Below are positions 8,217 through 17,317 of a DNA stretch of 64,000 bases, piece by piece (position 1 is the stretch's first letter; each line of letters opens with the position of its first letter). The notes under the pieces were generated by a model, which saw only the letters and a program-made list of their open reading frames with translations, ran no database searches and was not told the DNA's origin. Source of the DNA: Rhizobacter sp964253025 (GTDB taxonomy: Bacteria; Pseudomonadota; Gammaproteobacteria; Burkholderiales; Burkholderiaceae_C). The stretch lies in NCBI RefSeq assembly GCF_964253025.1, contig NZ_CAXUQC020000001.1:558001-622000 (forward strand), in the 5' to 3' direction. Position numbers and translations under genes: made by a program.

Positions 8217-8984
8217 TCAGCCGCGGCCGATGTAGGGCATCTTGGTGGCCATGATGGTCATGAACTGCACGTTGGCTTCCAGCGGCAACGCGGCCATCTG
8301 CACGACCGCGTCGGCGACGTGGCGGACGTCCATGCGCGGCTCGATGGCGACCTGCCCGTTGGCCTGGAGAATGCCCGCGGCCATGCGCTCGGTCATCTCG
8401 GTGGCCGCGTTGCCGATGTCGATCTGGCCGCAGGCGATGTCATGGGCGCGGCCGTCGAGCGAAGTGGACCGGGTCAGCCCCGTGATCGCATGCTTGGTGG
8501 CGGTGTACGGGGCGGTGTTCGGCCGGGGTGCGTGAGCCGAGATGGAGCCGTTGTTGATGATCCGGCCGCCGCGCGGTGACTGGCGCTTCATGATCCGGAA
8601 GGCATGCTGCGTGCACAGGAATGCGCCGGTGAGGTTCACGTCCACCACCTGCTTCCACTGCGCGAAGCTCAGTTCGTCGAGCGGCACGGCCGGCGCGCCG
8701 CAGCCCGCATTGTTGAAGAGCAGGTCGAGGCGGCCGAAGCGCGCGTCCAACGCCGCGAACAGCGCGGCCACGGCATCGGGGTCGCTGATGTCGGTCGGCA
8801 CGGCCAGGGCCTGCGCCCCGAGTTCCCCGGCCTGCGCGATGGTGCCCGCCAGGGCGTCTGACCGTCGACCCGCCAGCACGACCCCGTAGCCTGCGCGGAG
8901 CAGCGCCAGCGTGGTGGCACGTCCGATGCCGGCGCCCGCGCCGGTGACGAGTGCGATCCGGGAGGGCGTCGGGGCGGTGGTCAT
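8217..8984 (-). CDS. SDR family oxidoreductase
   Basis: 255-residue classical short-chain dehydrogenase/reductase, cytosolic, NAD(P)-dependent. Seen: the glycine-rich TGAGAGIG near residue 14, NNAG, catalytic Ser in NNGSIS and YTATK (Tyr/Lys). An Arg-rich stretch after the first beta strand (AGRRSD) suggests NADPH preference. The substrate cannot be told from sequence. It is the last gene of a minus-strand run, 4 bp after the BPSS1780-like gene, so it is probably cotranscribed with thrB although no metabolic link is evident. Confidence 0.85.
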   Translation of the reverse strand: MTTAPTPSRIALVTGAGAGIGRATTLALLRAGYGVVLAGRRSDALAGTIAQAGELGAQALAVPTDISDPDAVAALFAALDARFGRLDLLFNNAGCGAPAVPLDELSFAQWKQVVDVNLTGAFLCTQHAFRIMKRQSPRGGRIINNGSISAHAPRPNTAPYTATKHAITGLTRSTSLDGRAHDIACGQIDIGNAATEMTERMAAGILQANGQVAIEPRMDVRHVADAVVQMAALPLEANVQFMTIMATKMPYIGRG

Positions 8985-8988
8985 CGGT

Positions 8989-9807
8989 TCAGGTCTCCGG
9001 GGGCAGGGGGATCGACGCTTCGAAGCTGTCGATGAAGGTGAAGAAGAGCGACGCGTAGAAGACGGTGGCGAACAACAGGCCGGCCGGCATGACGATCAGC
9101 CCGGCCCAGTCGGGTTGCCCGATCGCCGCGAGCAGCAGCGAGGCGGCCATGCCGAAGGCGAGCAGCGCGCCCATGCAGGTCAGGCCGTACACCACGAAGG
9201 CCGCCTTGTTGCGCCAGACCGCCACCGTGCTGAAGAAGATCGACTTGGCCGCGGAGTGGCCGGCCCAGTGCACCAGCGCCGGCGCGTGCCAGAACGGCAG
9301 GCTCAGCAGACCTGCAAGGGTGAACCGCAGCACCACCCCGGCCTGCAGTGCGGGGTCCTTCAGGAGCGTGTCGACCTGTGCACGCGCCTCCGGGGTGTCG
9401 ATGCGGATCAGGTCCTGGAGCTGCGCGAAGCGGCCGCCATCGACCCAGTGGCTCAGCACGACGATCGCCACCGACCCGAGGGCGTACATGGCGCCGAGCT
9501 GGAGCATGGCCATCGTGCGCGGTCGGCCGGTGCGGAAGGGCACGGCAAAGAGGGTCGGCGTCGGTGTCTGGCCGCGCAGGGCCACCTGGGCCGCCAGCAT
9601 GAACACCAGTGACACCAGCGGCAGGCTGCCCATCAGCAACAGCGGGCCCAGCAGCGGCACGGCCAGCAGCAGCACCATGCCGAACAGGAACGTGGCCAAC
9701 AGGAAGGAAAAGGCGACCGGGCGCAAGGCGAAGACCCGGAACCCCTGGCGCACCCACACGGCACCCCGGCGGGCGGGCACCTGCTGCAGCTTCATCTCGA
9801 CGGACAT
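8989..9807 (-). CDS. BPSS1780-family polytopic membrane protein
   Basis: 272-residue inner-membrane protein with about six hydrophobic segments, the first two being FSFLLATFLFGMVLLLAVPL and LLLMGSLPLVSLVFMLA, and a polar loop with LQDLIRIDTPEARAQVDTL between. It matches the Burkholderiales BPSS1780 family, whose function is unknown. It lies 4 bp from thrB and 4 bp from the SDR, so it is in their operon. Confidence 0.8.
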   Translation of the reverse strand: MSVEMKLQQVPARRGAVWVRQGFRVFALRPVAFSFLLATFLFGMVLLLAVPLLGPLLLMGSLPLVSLVFMLAAQVALRGQTPTPTLFAVPFRTGRPRTMAMLQLGAMYALGSVAIVVLSHWVDGGRFAQLQDLIRIDTPEARAQVDTLLKDPALQAGVVLRFTLAGLLSLPFWHAPALVHWAGHSAAKSIFFSTVAVWRNKAAFVVYGLTCMGALLAFGMAASLLLAAIGQPDWAGLIVMPAGLLFATVFYASLFFTFIDSFEASIPLPPET

Positions 9808-9811
9808 GGGG

Positions 9812-10774
9812 TCAGCTGCTCAATCCAGGGTGCCAGGGGTTGTCGATGCGCTGGCGCAGCACGCGCTCGAAGTGCCCGGGGTCGTGGGCCTTGAGCATGG
9901 TGGCGTCGCGCGGAAGGTGGAAGTCCCAGAGGCGGGACACCCAGAAGCGCAGGGCGCCGGCCCGCAGCAAGGCGGGCATCAGGCGCCGCTCGCTGCTCGA
10001 CAGCGGGCGCTCCCGGTCGTAGGCCGCCACGAAGGCAGTGGCGCGCTCCTCGACCAGGCGGCCGCTCTCGAGGTCGATGCACCAGTCGTTCAGGCACACT
10101 GCGATGTCGAACAGGAAGGTGTCGACGCCGGCGAAGTAGAAGTCGAAGAAGCCGGTGAGCCGGTGCCCGTCGAACATGACGTTGTCGCGGAAGAGGTCGG
10201 CGTGCACCGGGCCGCGCGGCAGGGCCGCGTAGGCCGGCGTGGTGGCCAGGTGCTGCTGGAAGGCGAGTTCCGCCTGGATCAGCTCGGCTTGCTCCGGCGT
10301 CAGGAAGGGCACGACGACGGGAACGGTTTCGCCCCACCACTCGAGCCCGCGCAGGTTGGGCTGGAAGCGCGGATAGTCTCCGCCGGCCAGATGCATGCGG
10401 GCCAGCATGCCACCCACGCGCTCGCAGTGCGTCGCGTCCGGCGCCAGTTCGTGGCTGCCGGCCAGCCGGTTGACCACCGAGGCCGGCTTGCCGCACAGGC
10501 TGTGCAGGATCTCGCCATGGCCGTCGGCCTGCGGGTCGGGCACCGGAATGCCACGACTGGCCAGGTGCTTCATCAGGTGCAGGTAGAACGGCAGTTGCTC
10601 GGCCGTCAGGCGCTCGAACAGCGTGAGCACGAAACGGCCCTGGGTGGTGTCGGCGAAGTAGTTGGTGTTCTCGATGCCGGAGGACACGCCCTTCAGGTCG
10701 GTCAGCGTGCCGATGCCCAGGCGGTCGATCAGCGAGGCCGCCGCCGCCAACGGCACTTCGGTGAAGACGGCCAT
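9812..10774 (-). CDS. thrB: Homoserine kinase, ThrB (APH-fold type)
   Basis: Phosphorylates homoserine with ATP to O-phosphohomoserine in threonine biosynthesis. It is the aminoglycoside-phosphotransferase-like form of 320 residues, not the GHMP kinase of E. coli. Visible motifs: GIENTNYFADTTQGRFVLTLFE (N-lobe, ATP contacts), catalytic loop GPVHADLFRDNVMF and metal-binding GFFDFYFAG. It lies 1 bp downstream of the DUF2782 gene and 4 bp upstream of the BPSS1780-like gene. This linkage is common in Burkholderiales. Confidence 0.93.
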   Translation of the reverse strand: MAVFTEVPLAAAASLIDRLGIGTLTDLKGVSSGIENTNYFADTTQGRFVLTLFERLTAEQLPFYLHLMKHLASRGIPVPDPQADGHGEILHSLCGKPASVVNRLAGSHELAPDATHCERVGGMLARMHLAGGDYPRFQPNLRGLEWWGETVPVVVPFLTPEQAELIQAELAFQQHLATTPAYAALPRGPVHADLFRDNVMFDGHRLTGFFDFYFAGVDTFLFDIAVCLNDWCIDLESGRLVEERATAFVAAYDRERPLSSSERRLMPALLRAGALRFWVSRLWDFHLPRDATMLKAHDPGHFERVLRQRIDNPWHPGLSS

Positions 10775-10775
10775 G

Positions 10776-11075
10776 TCAGAACGACAGCACGTGCCAGACG
10801 CGCTGGCCCGCCACCGCCCCGTTGCCCCCGCGCCGTGGCACGGCGATCTCGTAGTGGCTCTTGAGGGGTCCCTTGGTGCGCACGGTCACGCGTTGCGGCT
10901 CGCCGCGCACGCGCAGTTCGTCGATGCGGGCGCCTTCGTCCTCGACGGTCAGGACCTCCACCACCGGTTCCGGCTTCTCGGCCGGGGCGTCGGGAGCGGC
11001 AACGGCCGGGTCGGCCGCCCGGGCGGAGCCGGCGCACAGCAGCAGGGCGGCAACAAGGGGGACAAGGCGCTTCAT
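10776..11075 (-). CDS. DUF2782 secreted protein
   Basis: 99 residues with a cleavable signal peptide MKRLVPLVAALLLCAGSARA, an Ala/Pro/Glu linker, and a compact C-terminal domain VVEVLTVEDEGARIDELRVRG...WHVLSF typical of DUF2782. Function unknown; periplasmic by prediction. A GGAGG Shine-Dalgarno supports the start at 11075. It is the first gene of the operon with thrB and is divergent from polA with only 46 bp between the start codons. Confidence 0.82.
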   Translation of the reverse strand: MKRLVPLVAALLLCAGSARAADPAVAAPDAPAEKPEPVVEVLTVEDEGARIDELRVRGEPQRVTVRTKGPLKSHYEIAVPRRGGNGAVAGQRVWHVLSF

Positions 11076-11121
11076 GCCCTCCATTGTAGGCAGCCCTGCC
11101 GGCTTCCCCGACAATCGCCGG

Positions 11122-13908
11122 ATGAACGTCGAAAACCCTGTACCGAACCTGGCCGAGCCCGGCCTGCTGCTGCTTGTCGACGGGTCCAGCTACCTGTACC
11201 GCGCCTACCACGCCCTGCCGGACCTGCGCAGCCCCGACGGCTTCCCCACCGGTGCGCTGCACGGCATGGTGGCCATGATGAAGCGGCTGCGCGAGCAGTA
11301 TCCGGCGCACCTCGGTGCCTGTGTGTTCGACGCCAAGGGAGACACCTTCCGCAACGCCTGGTATGCCGAGTACAAGGCGCATCGCCCGCCGATGCCGGAT
11401 GACCTGGCCCGGCAGATCGAACCCATCCACGAAGTGGTGCGCCTGCTCGGATGGCCGGTGCTGACGGTGCCGGGCATCGAGGCCGACGACGCGATCGGCA
11501 CGCTGTCGTGCGCCGCCTCGAAGAAGGGCCATCGCGTCATCATCTCCACGGGCGACAAGGACATGGCGCAGCTGGTGGACGAGCGTGTGACGCTGATCAA
11601 CACCATGAGCAACGAGTTGCTCGACGTGGCAGGCGTCACCGCGAAATTCGGCGTGCCGCCGGACCGCATCATTGACTACCTGACGCTCATCGGCGACACG
11701 GTGGACAACGTGCCAGGGGTCGAGAAGGTCGGGCCCAAGACGGCGGCCAAGTGGATCGCCGAGCACGGGTCGCTGGAAGGCGTCATGGCCGCTGCGGCCG
11801 GCATGAAGGGCGTGGCGGGCGAGAACCTTCGCCGCGCGCTCGACTGGCTGCCTCAGGGACGCCGCCTCATCACGGTCGTGACCGACTGTGACCTGGCGGG
11901 GCACGTGAACGATTGGCCCGCGTTCGATTCGCTGGCGCTCGGGCCGGTCGACAACGACGGCCTGCTGGCGTTCTACCGGCGCTACGGCTTCAAGAGCCTG
12001 CTGAAGGACCTGGAAGCATCGCTTGCCCGCACCGGTGCGCCGACCGTGCCGGTGTCGGGCGACCTCTTCGCCGACCCGCCCGTGCCCGAGGCGCCCGCGC
12101 TCGACAAGCGCTACGAGACCTTGCTCGACTTCGCCGCCCTCGACGGCTGGATCGAGCGCCTGCAGGCCGCCCCGCTGGCCGCCGTCGACACCGAGACCGA
12201 TTCACTCGACCCGATGCGCGCCCGCATCGTCGGCATCTCGTTCAGTGTCGAACCGGGCGTGGCGGCCTACCTGCCGCTGCGCCATGACTACGCCGGCGTG
12301 CCCGAGCAGTTGCCGATGGACGAAGCGCTGGCGCGCCTGAAGCCCTGGCTCGAGAATCCCGATGCGCCCAAGGTCGGGCAGAACATCAAGTACGACCTGC
12401 AGGTCCTCGAAAGCCATGGCATCCGCGGTGCCGGCTTCCGGCACGACACCCTGCTGCAGAGCTACGTGCTCGAAGCGCACAAGCCGCACAGCCTGGAGAG
12501 CCTGGGGGCACGACACCTCGGCCGGGCGGGCCTCAGCTACGAGGATGTCTGCGGCAAGGGCGCGAACCAGATTCCGTTCGCCCAGGTCGACCTCGAGCGC
12601 GCGACGCTGTACTCCGGCGAAGACAGCGAGATGGCCTTGCAGGTGCACCAGACCTTGTGGCCCCGCCTGGAAGCCGAGCCGAAGCTGCGCTACGTCTACG
12701 AGCAGATCGAGATGCCGGTCAGCGGCGTGCTGCAGCGCATCGAGCGCAATGGCGTGCTCATCGATCCGGCGGTGCTTGCCGCACAGAGCCAGCAGCTCGG
12801 CGAACGCATGATGACGCTCGAGCGCGAGGCCCACGAACTGGCCGGCCAGCCGTTCAACATGGGCTCGCCCAAGCAGATCGGGGAGATCCTGTTCAACAAG
12901 CTGGGCCTGCCCATCGTGAAGAAGACGGTCAGCGGCGCGCCGAGCACCGATGAGGAGGTGCTCGCCAAGCTGGCCGAGGACTACCCCTTGCCCGCCAAGC
13001 TGCTGGAGCACCGCAGCCTCGCCAAGCTCAAGGGCACCTATACCGACAAGCTGCCGTTGATGGTCAACCCGGCCACCGGCCGGGTGCACACCAACTACGC
13101 GCAGGCGGTGGCCGTGACCGGCCGGCTGTCGAGCAACGAGCCGAACCTGCAGAACATCCCGATCCGCACCGCCGAGGGCCGCCGCGTGCGCGAGGCGTTC
13201 ATCGCGCCGCCCGGCCACTTCATCCTCAGTGCGGACTACTCGCAGATCGAGCTGCGCATCATGGCGCACATCAGCGACGACGCGAACCTGCTGCGCGCTT
13301 TTGCTGAAGGCATGGACGTGCACCGCGCCACCGCGGCGGAGATCTTCGGCGTCGAGCCGTCAGCCGTCTCGAGCGAGCAGCGCCGCTACGCCAAGGTCAT
13401 CAACTTCGGCCTCATCTACGGCATGAGCGCCTTCGGCCTCGCGAGCAACCTGGGCATCGAGCGTGCGGCGGCCACGGCCTACATCGACCGCTACTTCGCC
13501 CGCTATCCCGGTGTGAAGCGCTACATGGACGAGACCCGCGCGTCGGCCAAGGAACGCGGCTATGTGGAAACGGTCTTCGGCCGCCGCCTGTGGCTGCCCG
13601 AGATCAACAGCCCCAACGGCCCGCGCCGCGCCGGCGCCGAGCGTGCCGCCATCAACGCGCCCATGCAAGGCACGGCCGCCGACCTCATCAAGCTCGCCAT
13701 GATCGCCGTGCAGCGCAACCTCGACACCCAGGGCCTGGCGACCCAGATGGTGATGCAGGTGCACGACGAGCTGGTGCTCGTTGTTCCGGAAGACGAGCTC
13801 GATTGGGCCAAGGTGGAGATTCCCCGCCTGATGGCCGATGTCGCCGCGCTGAAGGTGCCGCTGCTTGCTGAAGTGGGCGTGGGTCCGAACTGGGACCAGG
13901 CGCATTGA
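11122..13908 (+). CDS. polA: DNA polymerase I
   Basis: 928 residues, the same length as E. coli Pol I, for Okazaki-fragment maturation and repair. Three domains: 5'-nuclease (residues 1 to about 310, with VDGSSYLYRAYHALP, GIEADDAIGTL and STGDKDMAQL), 3'-5' exonuclease (about 350-520, with the metal motif DTETDS, NIKYDLQV and SGEDSE intact, so proofreading is probably active), and polymerase (SADYSQIELRIMAHIS motif A, KVINFGLIYGMSAFG O-helix, MQVHDELVL motif C). There is no Shine-Dalgarno; a GACAAT -10-like box (11110-11115) ends 6 nt before the ATG, suggesting leaderless translation. It is followed by a repeat-rich gap. Confidence 0.96.
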   Translation: MNVENPVPNLAEPGLLLLVDGSSYLYRAYHALPDLRSPDGFPTGALHGMVAMMKRLREQYPAHLGACVFDAKGDTFRNAWYAEYKAHRPPMPDDLARQIEPIHEVVRLLGWPVLTVPGIEADDAIGTLSCAASKKGHRVIISTGDKDMAQLVDERVTLINTMSNELLDVAGVTAKFGVPPDRIIDYLTLIGDTVDNVPGVEKVGPKTAAKWIAEHGSLEGVMAAAAGMKGVAGENLRRALDWLPQGRRLITVVTDCDLAGHVNDWPAFDSLALGPVDNDGLLAFYRRYGFKSLLKDLEASLARTGAPTVPVSGDLFADPPVPEAPALDKRYETLLDFAALDGWIERLQAAPLAAVDTETDSLDPMRARIVGISFSVEPGVAAYLPLRHDYAGVPEQLPMDEALARLKPWLENPDAPKVGQNIKYDLQVLESHGIRGAGFRHDTLLQSYVLEAHKPHSLESLGARHLGRAGLSYEDVCGKGANQIPFAQVDLERATLYSGEDSEMALQVHQTLWPRLEAEPKLRYVYEQIEMPVSGVLQRIERNGVLIDPAVLAAQSQQLGERMMTLEREAHELAGQPFNMGSPKQIGEILFNKLGLPIVKKTVSGAPSTDEEVLAKLAEDYPLPAKLLEHRSLAKLKGTYTDKLPLMVNPATGRVHTNYAQAVAVTGRLSSNEPNLQNIPIRTAEGRRVREAFIAPPGHFILSADYSQIELRIMAHISDDANLLRAFAEGMDVHRATAAEIFGVEPSAVSSEQRRYAKVINFGLIYGMSAFGLASNLGIERAAATAYIDRYFARYPGVKRYMDETRASAKERGYVETVFGRRLWLPEINSPNGPRRAGAERAAINAPMQGTAADLIKLAMIAVQRNLDTQGLATQMVMQVHDELVLVVPEDELDWAKVEIPRLMADVAALKVPLLAEVGVGPNWDQAH

Positions 13909-14481
13909 TGGTTGGCCCCCGAGTCGCTGGCGCTCCTGCCCCCGAGGGGCGCCCCGGGTCGCCCGGCTGGAATGTTGGCCCCCCAGTCGCTGGCGCTCCT
14001 GCCCCCGAGGGGCGCCCCGGGTCGCCCGGGAGACCCGGGCTCGCGGGTGGCTTGAGGGACGCTTCGCTGCGCTTGCCGGGCTTAGAGGCACGGCCTTGGC
14101 ATGATGGCCGCTTGCGCGGCGCGGAGTGGTGTTGACGCGTGAGCGCCTGAACGCAAGCGCTTCTGATCAAGCAGACTTGGAGAGAGGTCCTGGCGTGCTC
14201 CGGTCCTCGGCGTTCACCGAGCGAAAGACCTTCACATTACCAACGATACGAATAAGCTGAAGCTGGTGTTCAAGCGCTCTTTGGTGACCTTCTGGCGCGG
14301 CAGAAAGTAGTTCGGCTGCCGGGCCGAGACCCGGCGCGGCCGTGCCGCCGAGACAACGCTCGCATCAGACACGCGCCCTGCACCAGGGAGCGCAAAGCGA
14401 GGCGCCCATCAAGCCACCCGCGAGCCCGGGTTTCCCGGGCGACCCGTGGAGGCAGGAATGAAACGACTGGGGGGGCCAGCC
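13909..14481. repeat. Repeat-filled gap with long imperfect inverted repeats
   Basis: 573 bp between the stop codons of convergent polA and the zinc-ribbon gene; no gene seen. Arms 14018-14055 and 14409-14446 are inverted copies matching at 37 of 38 positions. Similarity continues inward (CTTGAGGGACGCTTCGCTG against the complement of 14382-14408) and outward, where 14447-14477 resembles the complement of 13975-14005 with a roughly 13-bp deletion. The centre (14221-14310) is markedly less GC-rich and holds a degenerate palindrome CTTCTG/CAGAAAG of the kind seen in dispersed intergenic repeats of related bacteria. There is no transposase frame. It could be a MITE-like or REP-like element. Confidence 0.7.
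13912..14029 (+). repeat. Two tandem copies of a 63-bp unit
   Basis: Copies begin at 13912 and 13975 (both TTGGCCCCC). The first 55 bp differ at a single position; the last 8 bp of unit one (CTGGAATG) are replaced in unit two by the start of the inverted-repeat arm. Each unit contains CCCCGAGGGGCGCCCCGGG, itself palindromic. Confidence 0.85.
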
Positions 14482-14751
14482 TCAGTCAAAGATGTCGCTC
14501 AGCCAAGACTTCTTGCGGTAGCCGCTCTGGTGCTTGCGGAAGTCCGAGTCCTCGAAGTCCCGGCGGCCACCAGGGGGCATGGCCGTGCGTTGGGGTGCGA
14601 CCGGAGCCTGCTGCCCCGCGGACAGCTGGATGAGCTTGTCGAGTTCGCCGCGGTCGAGCCACACGCCTCGGCAGCTGGGGCAGTAGTCGATCTCGACGCC
14701 CTGTCGATCGGACATGAGAAGGGTGGATTCGGGACAAACCGGACACTTCAT
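14482..14751 (-). CDS. TFIIB-type zinc-ribbon protein
   Basis: 89-residue protein with one zinc ribbon: CPVC near the N-terminus and YCPSCRGVWLDRGELDKLI, the hallmark of zf-TFIIB small proteins. The C-terminal part is polar and basic (RKHQSGYRKKSWLSDIF). Function unknown; probably a zinc- or nucleic-acid-binding accessory protein. The start is fixed by AGGAG about 8 nt upstream. Confidence 0.82.
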   Translation of the reverse strand: MKCPVCPESTLLMSDRQGVEIDYCPSCRGVWLDRGELDKLIQLSAGQQAPVAPQRTAMPPGGRRDFEDSDFRKHQSGYRKKSWLSDIFD

Positions 14752-15169
14752 TGAGGAACTCCTGCAAGGGATCGGGCCGGCACGGGGACGGCGACCCCGT
14801 GGGAGTCCCGGTGGCTGCCGGAGTTCCTGCGACGGTGACGGCGCGCCCTGGCCAAGGCCGCGCGCGTCATCGACGGCGCATGCCGGGCTGGCCACGCGCG
14901 GCGTGCCGTCGGCATCGCGGGCCGGCCACGGCGGGCGGCCACGATCGATTTGAGGAGTCAGGGTTTCCCCGGAGGGCGTGGCTCGTCACCGGGAACGGCC
15001 TCCCGGGGGCGTGGGTCCCCGGGCCCGGACGCGCACGTCAGGCAACCCCACGCGCCACTTCCACGACGCCGCCTTCGCTCATTCGAGGGGGATGCGCGGC
15101 CCTGGGCAACCGCTAACATGGGATTCGGCCCCGATCACGGGGCAAGGACAGGATCGGGAAGGGGTTCGG
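14752..15169. other. Intergenic region, nothing clear
   Basis: 418 bp of very GC-rich sequence between the divergent zinc-ribbon and methyltransferase genes. Short inverted GC tracts occur, but none has terminator features. A possible -10 TAACAT at 15114-15119 precedes the methyltransferase by about 50 bp without a recognisable -35. Confidence 0.4.
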
Positions 15170-15979
15170 ATGAACGATGCGAAAGAACGCGAACGGGAGT
15201 TTCATGACGCCCGTTTCGCGCAGGACCAGGATCCGCGCAATGTGCTGGCGAAGTACTACTCCGTCACCGCGGCGTCGTCAGACCTGTTCAAGCGCATCGT
15301 CACCGAGCGCCTCGGCGCCGGTCGCAATTTCCTCGAGTATGGCTGCGGCACCGGAGGTGACTTTCGCTTCTACAAGCGGCTCGGCTGCAACCTGTACGGG
15401 ATCGACATCAGCCGCGAAGCCATCATCAAGGCGCAGGCGGATGCCGAGGCGCACGGGCTGACGGCGGAGTACTCGGTGCAGGACGCCGAGAACACCAACT
15501 TCCCTGCCGGTACCTTTGACCTGGTGGCCGGCAGCGGCATTCTTCACCACCTCGACCTCGACCGCTGCCTATCGGAGCTCGCGCGCATCACCAAGCCTGA
15601 GGGCGCCTGCGTGTTCTCCGAGCCCTTGGGCCACAACCCGGCCATCAACCTGTTCCGCCGCATGACGCCCAAGCTTCGGACCGCCGACGAGCATCCGTTG
15701 GTGAAGCGGGACTTCGACCTGATGCGCAAGTACTTCGACGTCGTCGAGGTCAAGCACTTCTACCTGTTCACGTTGCTCACGGTGGCGCTGCGCAAGACGC
15801 CGTTCTTCGGCCGGGCCTACGAGTCGATGCTCCGCTTCGACGACTTCCTCATCTCCCGCTTTCCCGGTCTCGGCTTGCACGCCTGGATCTGCATCATCAC
15901 GTTGCGTCGGCCGCGGGCACAAGCCCAGCAGCAACCCTCGGCACAGCCGCACGGCCAGGCGCAGGTGCAAGCCGCCTGA
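15170..15979 (+). CDS. SAM-dependent class I methyltransferase
   Basis: 269 residues. Rossmann motif I FLEYGCGTGGDFRFY, motif II acidic GIDIS, motif IV DLVAGSGILHHLDLDRCL and a following ARITKPEG strand are typical of UbiE/Methyltransf_11 proteins. The C-terminus ends in a Gln/Ala-rich tail. AAGGGG upstream supports the start. The substrate is unknown; it stands alone between the zinc-ribbon gene and the sigma-factor operon, so context gives no hint. Confidence 0.8.
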   Translation: MNDAKEREREFHDARFAQDQDPRNVLAKYYSVTAASSDLFKRIVTERLGAGRNFLEYGCGTGGDFRFYKRLGCNLYGIDISREAIIKAQADAEAHGLTAEYSVQDAENTNFPAGTFDLVAGSGILHHLDLDRCLSELARITKPEGACVFSEPLGHNPAINLFRRMTPKLRTADEHPLVKRDFDLMRKYFDVVEVKHFYLFTLLTVALRKTPFFGRAYESMLRFDDFLISRFPGLGLHAWICIITLRRPRAQAQQQPSAQPHGQAQVQAA

Positions 15980-16014
15980 CGACCGTCGTCCGGTTCAGCG
16001 CAGGGGGGGCTGGC

Positions 16015-17304
16015 TCACGGCGTCTGCTGCCGCGTTGCACAGTGAAGCGCCCGGGCGAGCAGCAGCTTGCGCTCCCGTTCGTTGCGTGTCAGTCCCGCGG
16101 CGCGCCTGAACTCCTCGGCCGCCTCCTGGGCCCGGCCCAGGCGGGCAAGGAAGTCTCCGCGCACGCTGGGCAGCAGGTGATAGTCCTTCAATGCCGGCTC
16201 GTCGCGCAACGCGTCCACGCGGGCAAGCCCTGCGGCCGGGCCGTAGGCCATGGTGTCGGCAACGGCGCGATTCAGTTCGATGACCGGTGACGGCGTCACC
16301 TCTGCCAAGATGGCGTAGAGGCGTGCGATCTCGGACCAGTCCGTTGCCTCGGCGGTCGGTGCGCGGGCGTGGCACGCGGCGATGGCCGCCTGGAGGGCAT
16401 ACGGCCCTTGCGCGCCTCCCAACCGCTCTGCCTGCGCCAGCGAGGCGAGGCCTCGGTGGATCAGCACGTGGTCCCACCGGGCGCGGTTCTGGGCCAGCAA
16501 GAGCACCGGTTCGCCGTGCTCGTCGATCCGCGCTGCAGCGCGGGACGCCTGGAGCTCCATCAGGGCGAGCAGGCCGTGCACTTCCGGCGCCTGCGGCATC
16601 AGCCCCGCAAGGATCCGGCCGAGGCGCAGCGCCTCGTCGCACAGGCCCGGCCGCATCCAGTCCTGTCCGGCCGTTGCGGCGTAGCCTTCGTTGAAGATCA
16701 GGTACACCACTTCCAGCACCGACGACAGCCGTGCCGGCAATTCGTGCCCGCGAGGCGCCTCGAACGGCACGCCGGCGGCCGCCAGTGTTCGCTTCGCTCG
16801 CACGATGCGCTGGGCGGTGGCGGCCTCGGTCATGAGGAAGGAGCGGGCGATCTCGTCCGTGGTGAGGCCGCCCAGCATGCGCAAGGTCAGGGTCACGCGG
16901 GCTTCCGAAGCCAGGACGGGGTGACAGGCGGTGAACACGAGCCGCAGCACGTCGTCACCGACGTCGTCGTCGAGCGCGTCGTCCAGGCGTTCGGCCAGTT
17001 CGGCGCTTCGCATCGCATGCTGTGCGTCGATCTCGCGACTGATCTCACCCTCCTTGGCCGCATGCAGCCGGCGCCTGCGCAGGTGATCGAGCGCACGGTG
17101 CTTGGCAGTGGCCATCAGCCAGGCTGCGGGGTTGTCGGGGATGCCCTCGCCGGGCCACTGCTCGAGGGCGGCGACAAGGGCGTCCTGGGCGAGTTCCTCG
17201 GCCACGCCGACGTCGCGCGTCATGCGCGCGAGCGCGCCGATCACCTTGGCCGACTCGATGCGCCAGACGGCATTGATGGTGCGGTGTGCGTCGGTCGCCG
17301 TCAT
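16015..17304 (-). CDS. ECF42-type RNA polymerase sigma factor with C-terminal TPR-like domain
   Basis: 429 residues, about twice a normal ECF sigma factor. Region sigma-2 is RIESAKVIGALARMTRDVGVAEELAQDALVAAL in outline and sigma-4 is LTLRMLGGLTTDEIARSFLMTEAATAQRIVRAKRTL in outline. The remaining half (DUF6596/SnoaL-free, helical: LIFNEGYAAT, ALRLGRILAGLMPQAPEVHGLLALMELQ, SVRGDFLARLGRAQEAAEEFRRA) is the TPR-like extension of group ECF42, whose members sit beside DGPF/YCII genes as here. No anti-sigma gene is present. The extension is proposed to control activity in this group. It starts 13 bp after the YCII gene and is the last gene of the operon. Confidence 0.88.
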   Translation of the reverse strand: MTATDAHRTINAVWRIESAKVIGALARMTRDVGVAEELAQDALVAALEQWPGEGIPDNPAAWLMATAKHRALDHLRRRRLHAAKEGEISREIDAQHAMRSAELAERLDDALDDDVGDDVLRLVFTACHPVLASEARVTLTLRMLGGLTTDEIARSFLMTEAATAQRIVRAKRTLAAAGVPFEAPRGHELPARLSSVLEVVYLIFNEGYAATAGQDWMRPGLCDEALRLGRILAGLMPQAPEVHGLLALMELQASRAAARIDEHGEPVLLLAQNRARWDHVLIHRGLASLAQAERLGGAQGPYALQAAIAACHARAPTAEATDWSEIARLYAILAEVTPSPVIELNRAVADTMAYGPAAGLARVDALRDEPALKDYHLLPSVRGDFLARLGRAQEAAEEFRRAAGLTRNERERKLLLARALHCATRQQTP

Positions 17305-17317
17305 GGCAGCAGGCGCT

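Noticed and set aside
13912..14029. CRISPR-like tandem repeats
   Set aside because: Only two copies, 63-bp period with no unique spacers, and no cas genes.
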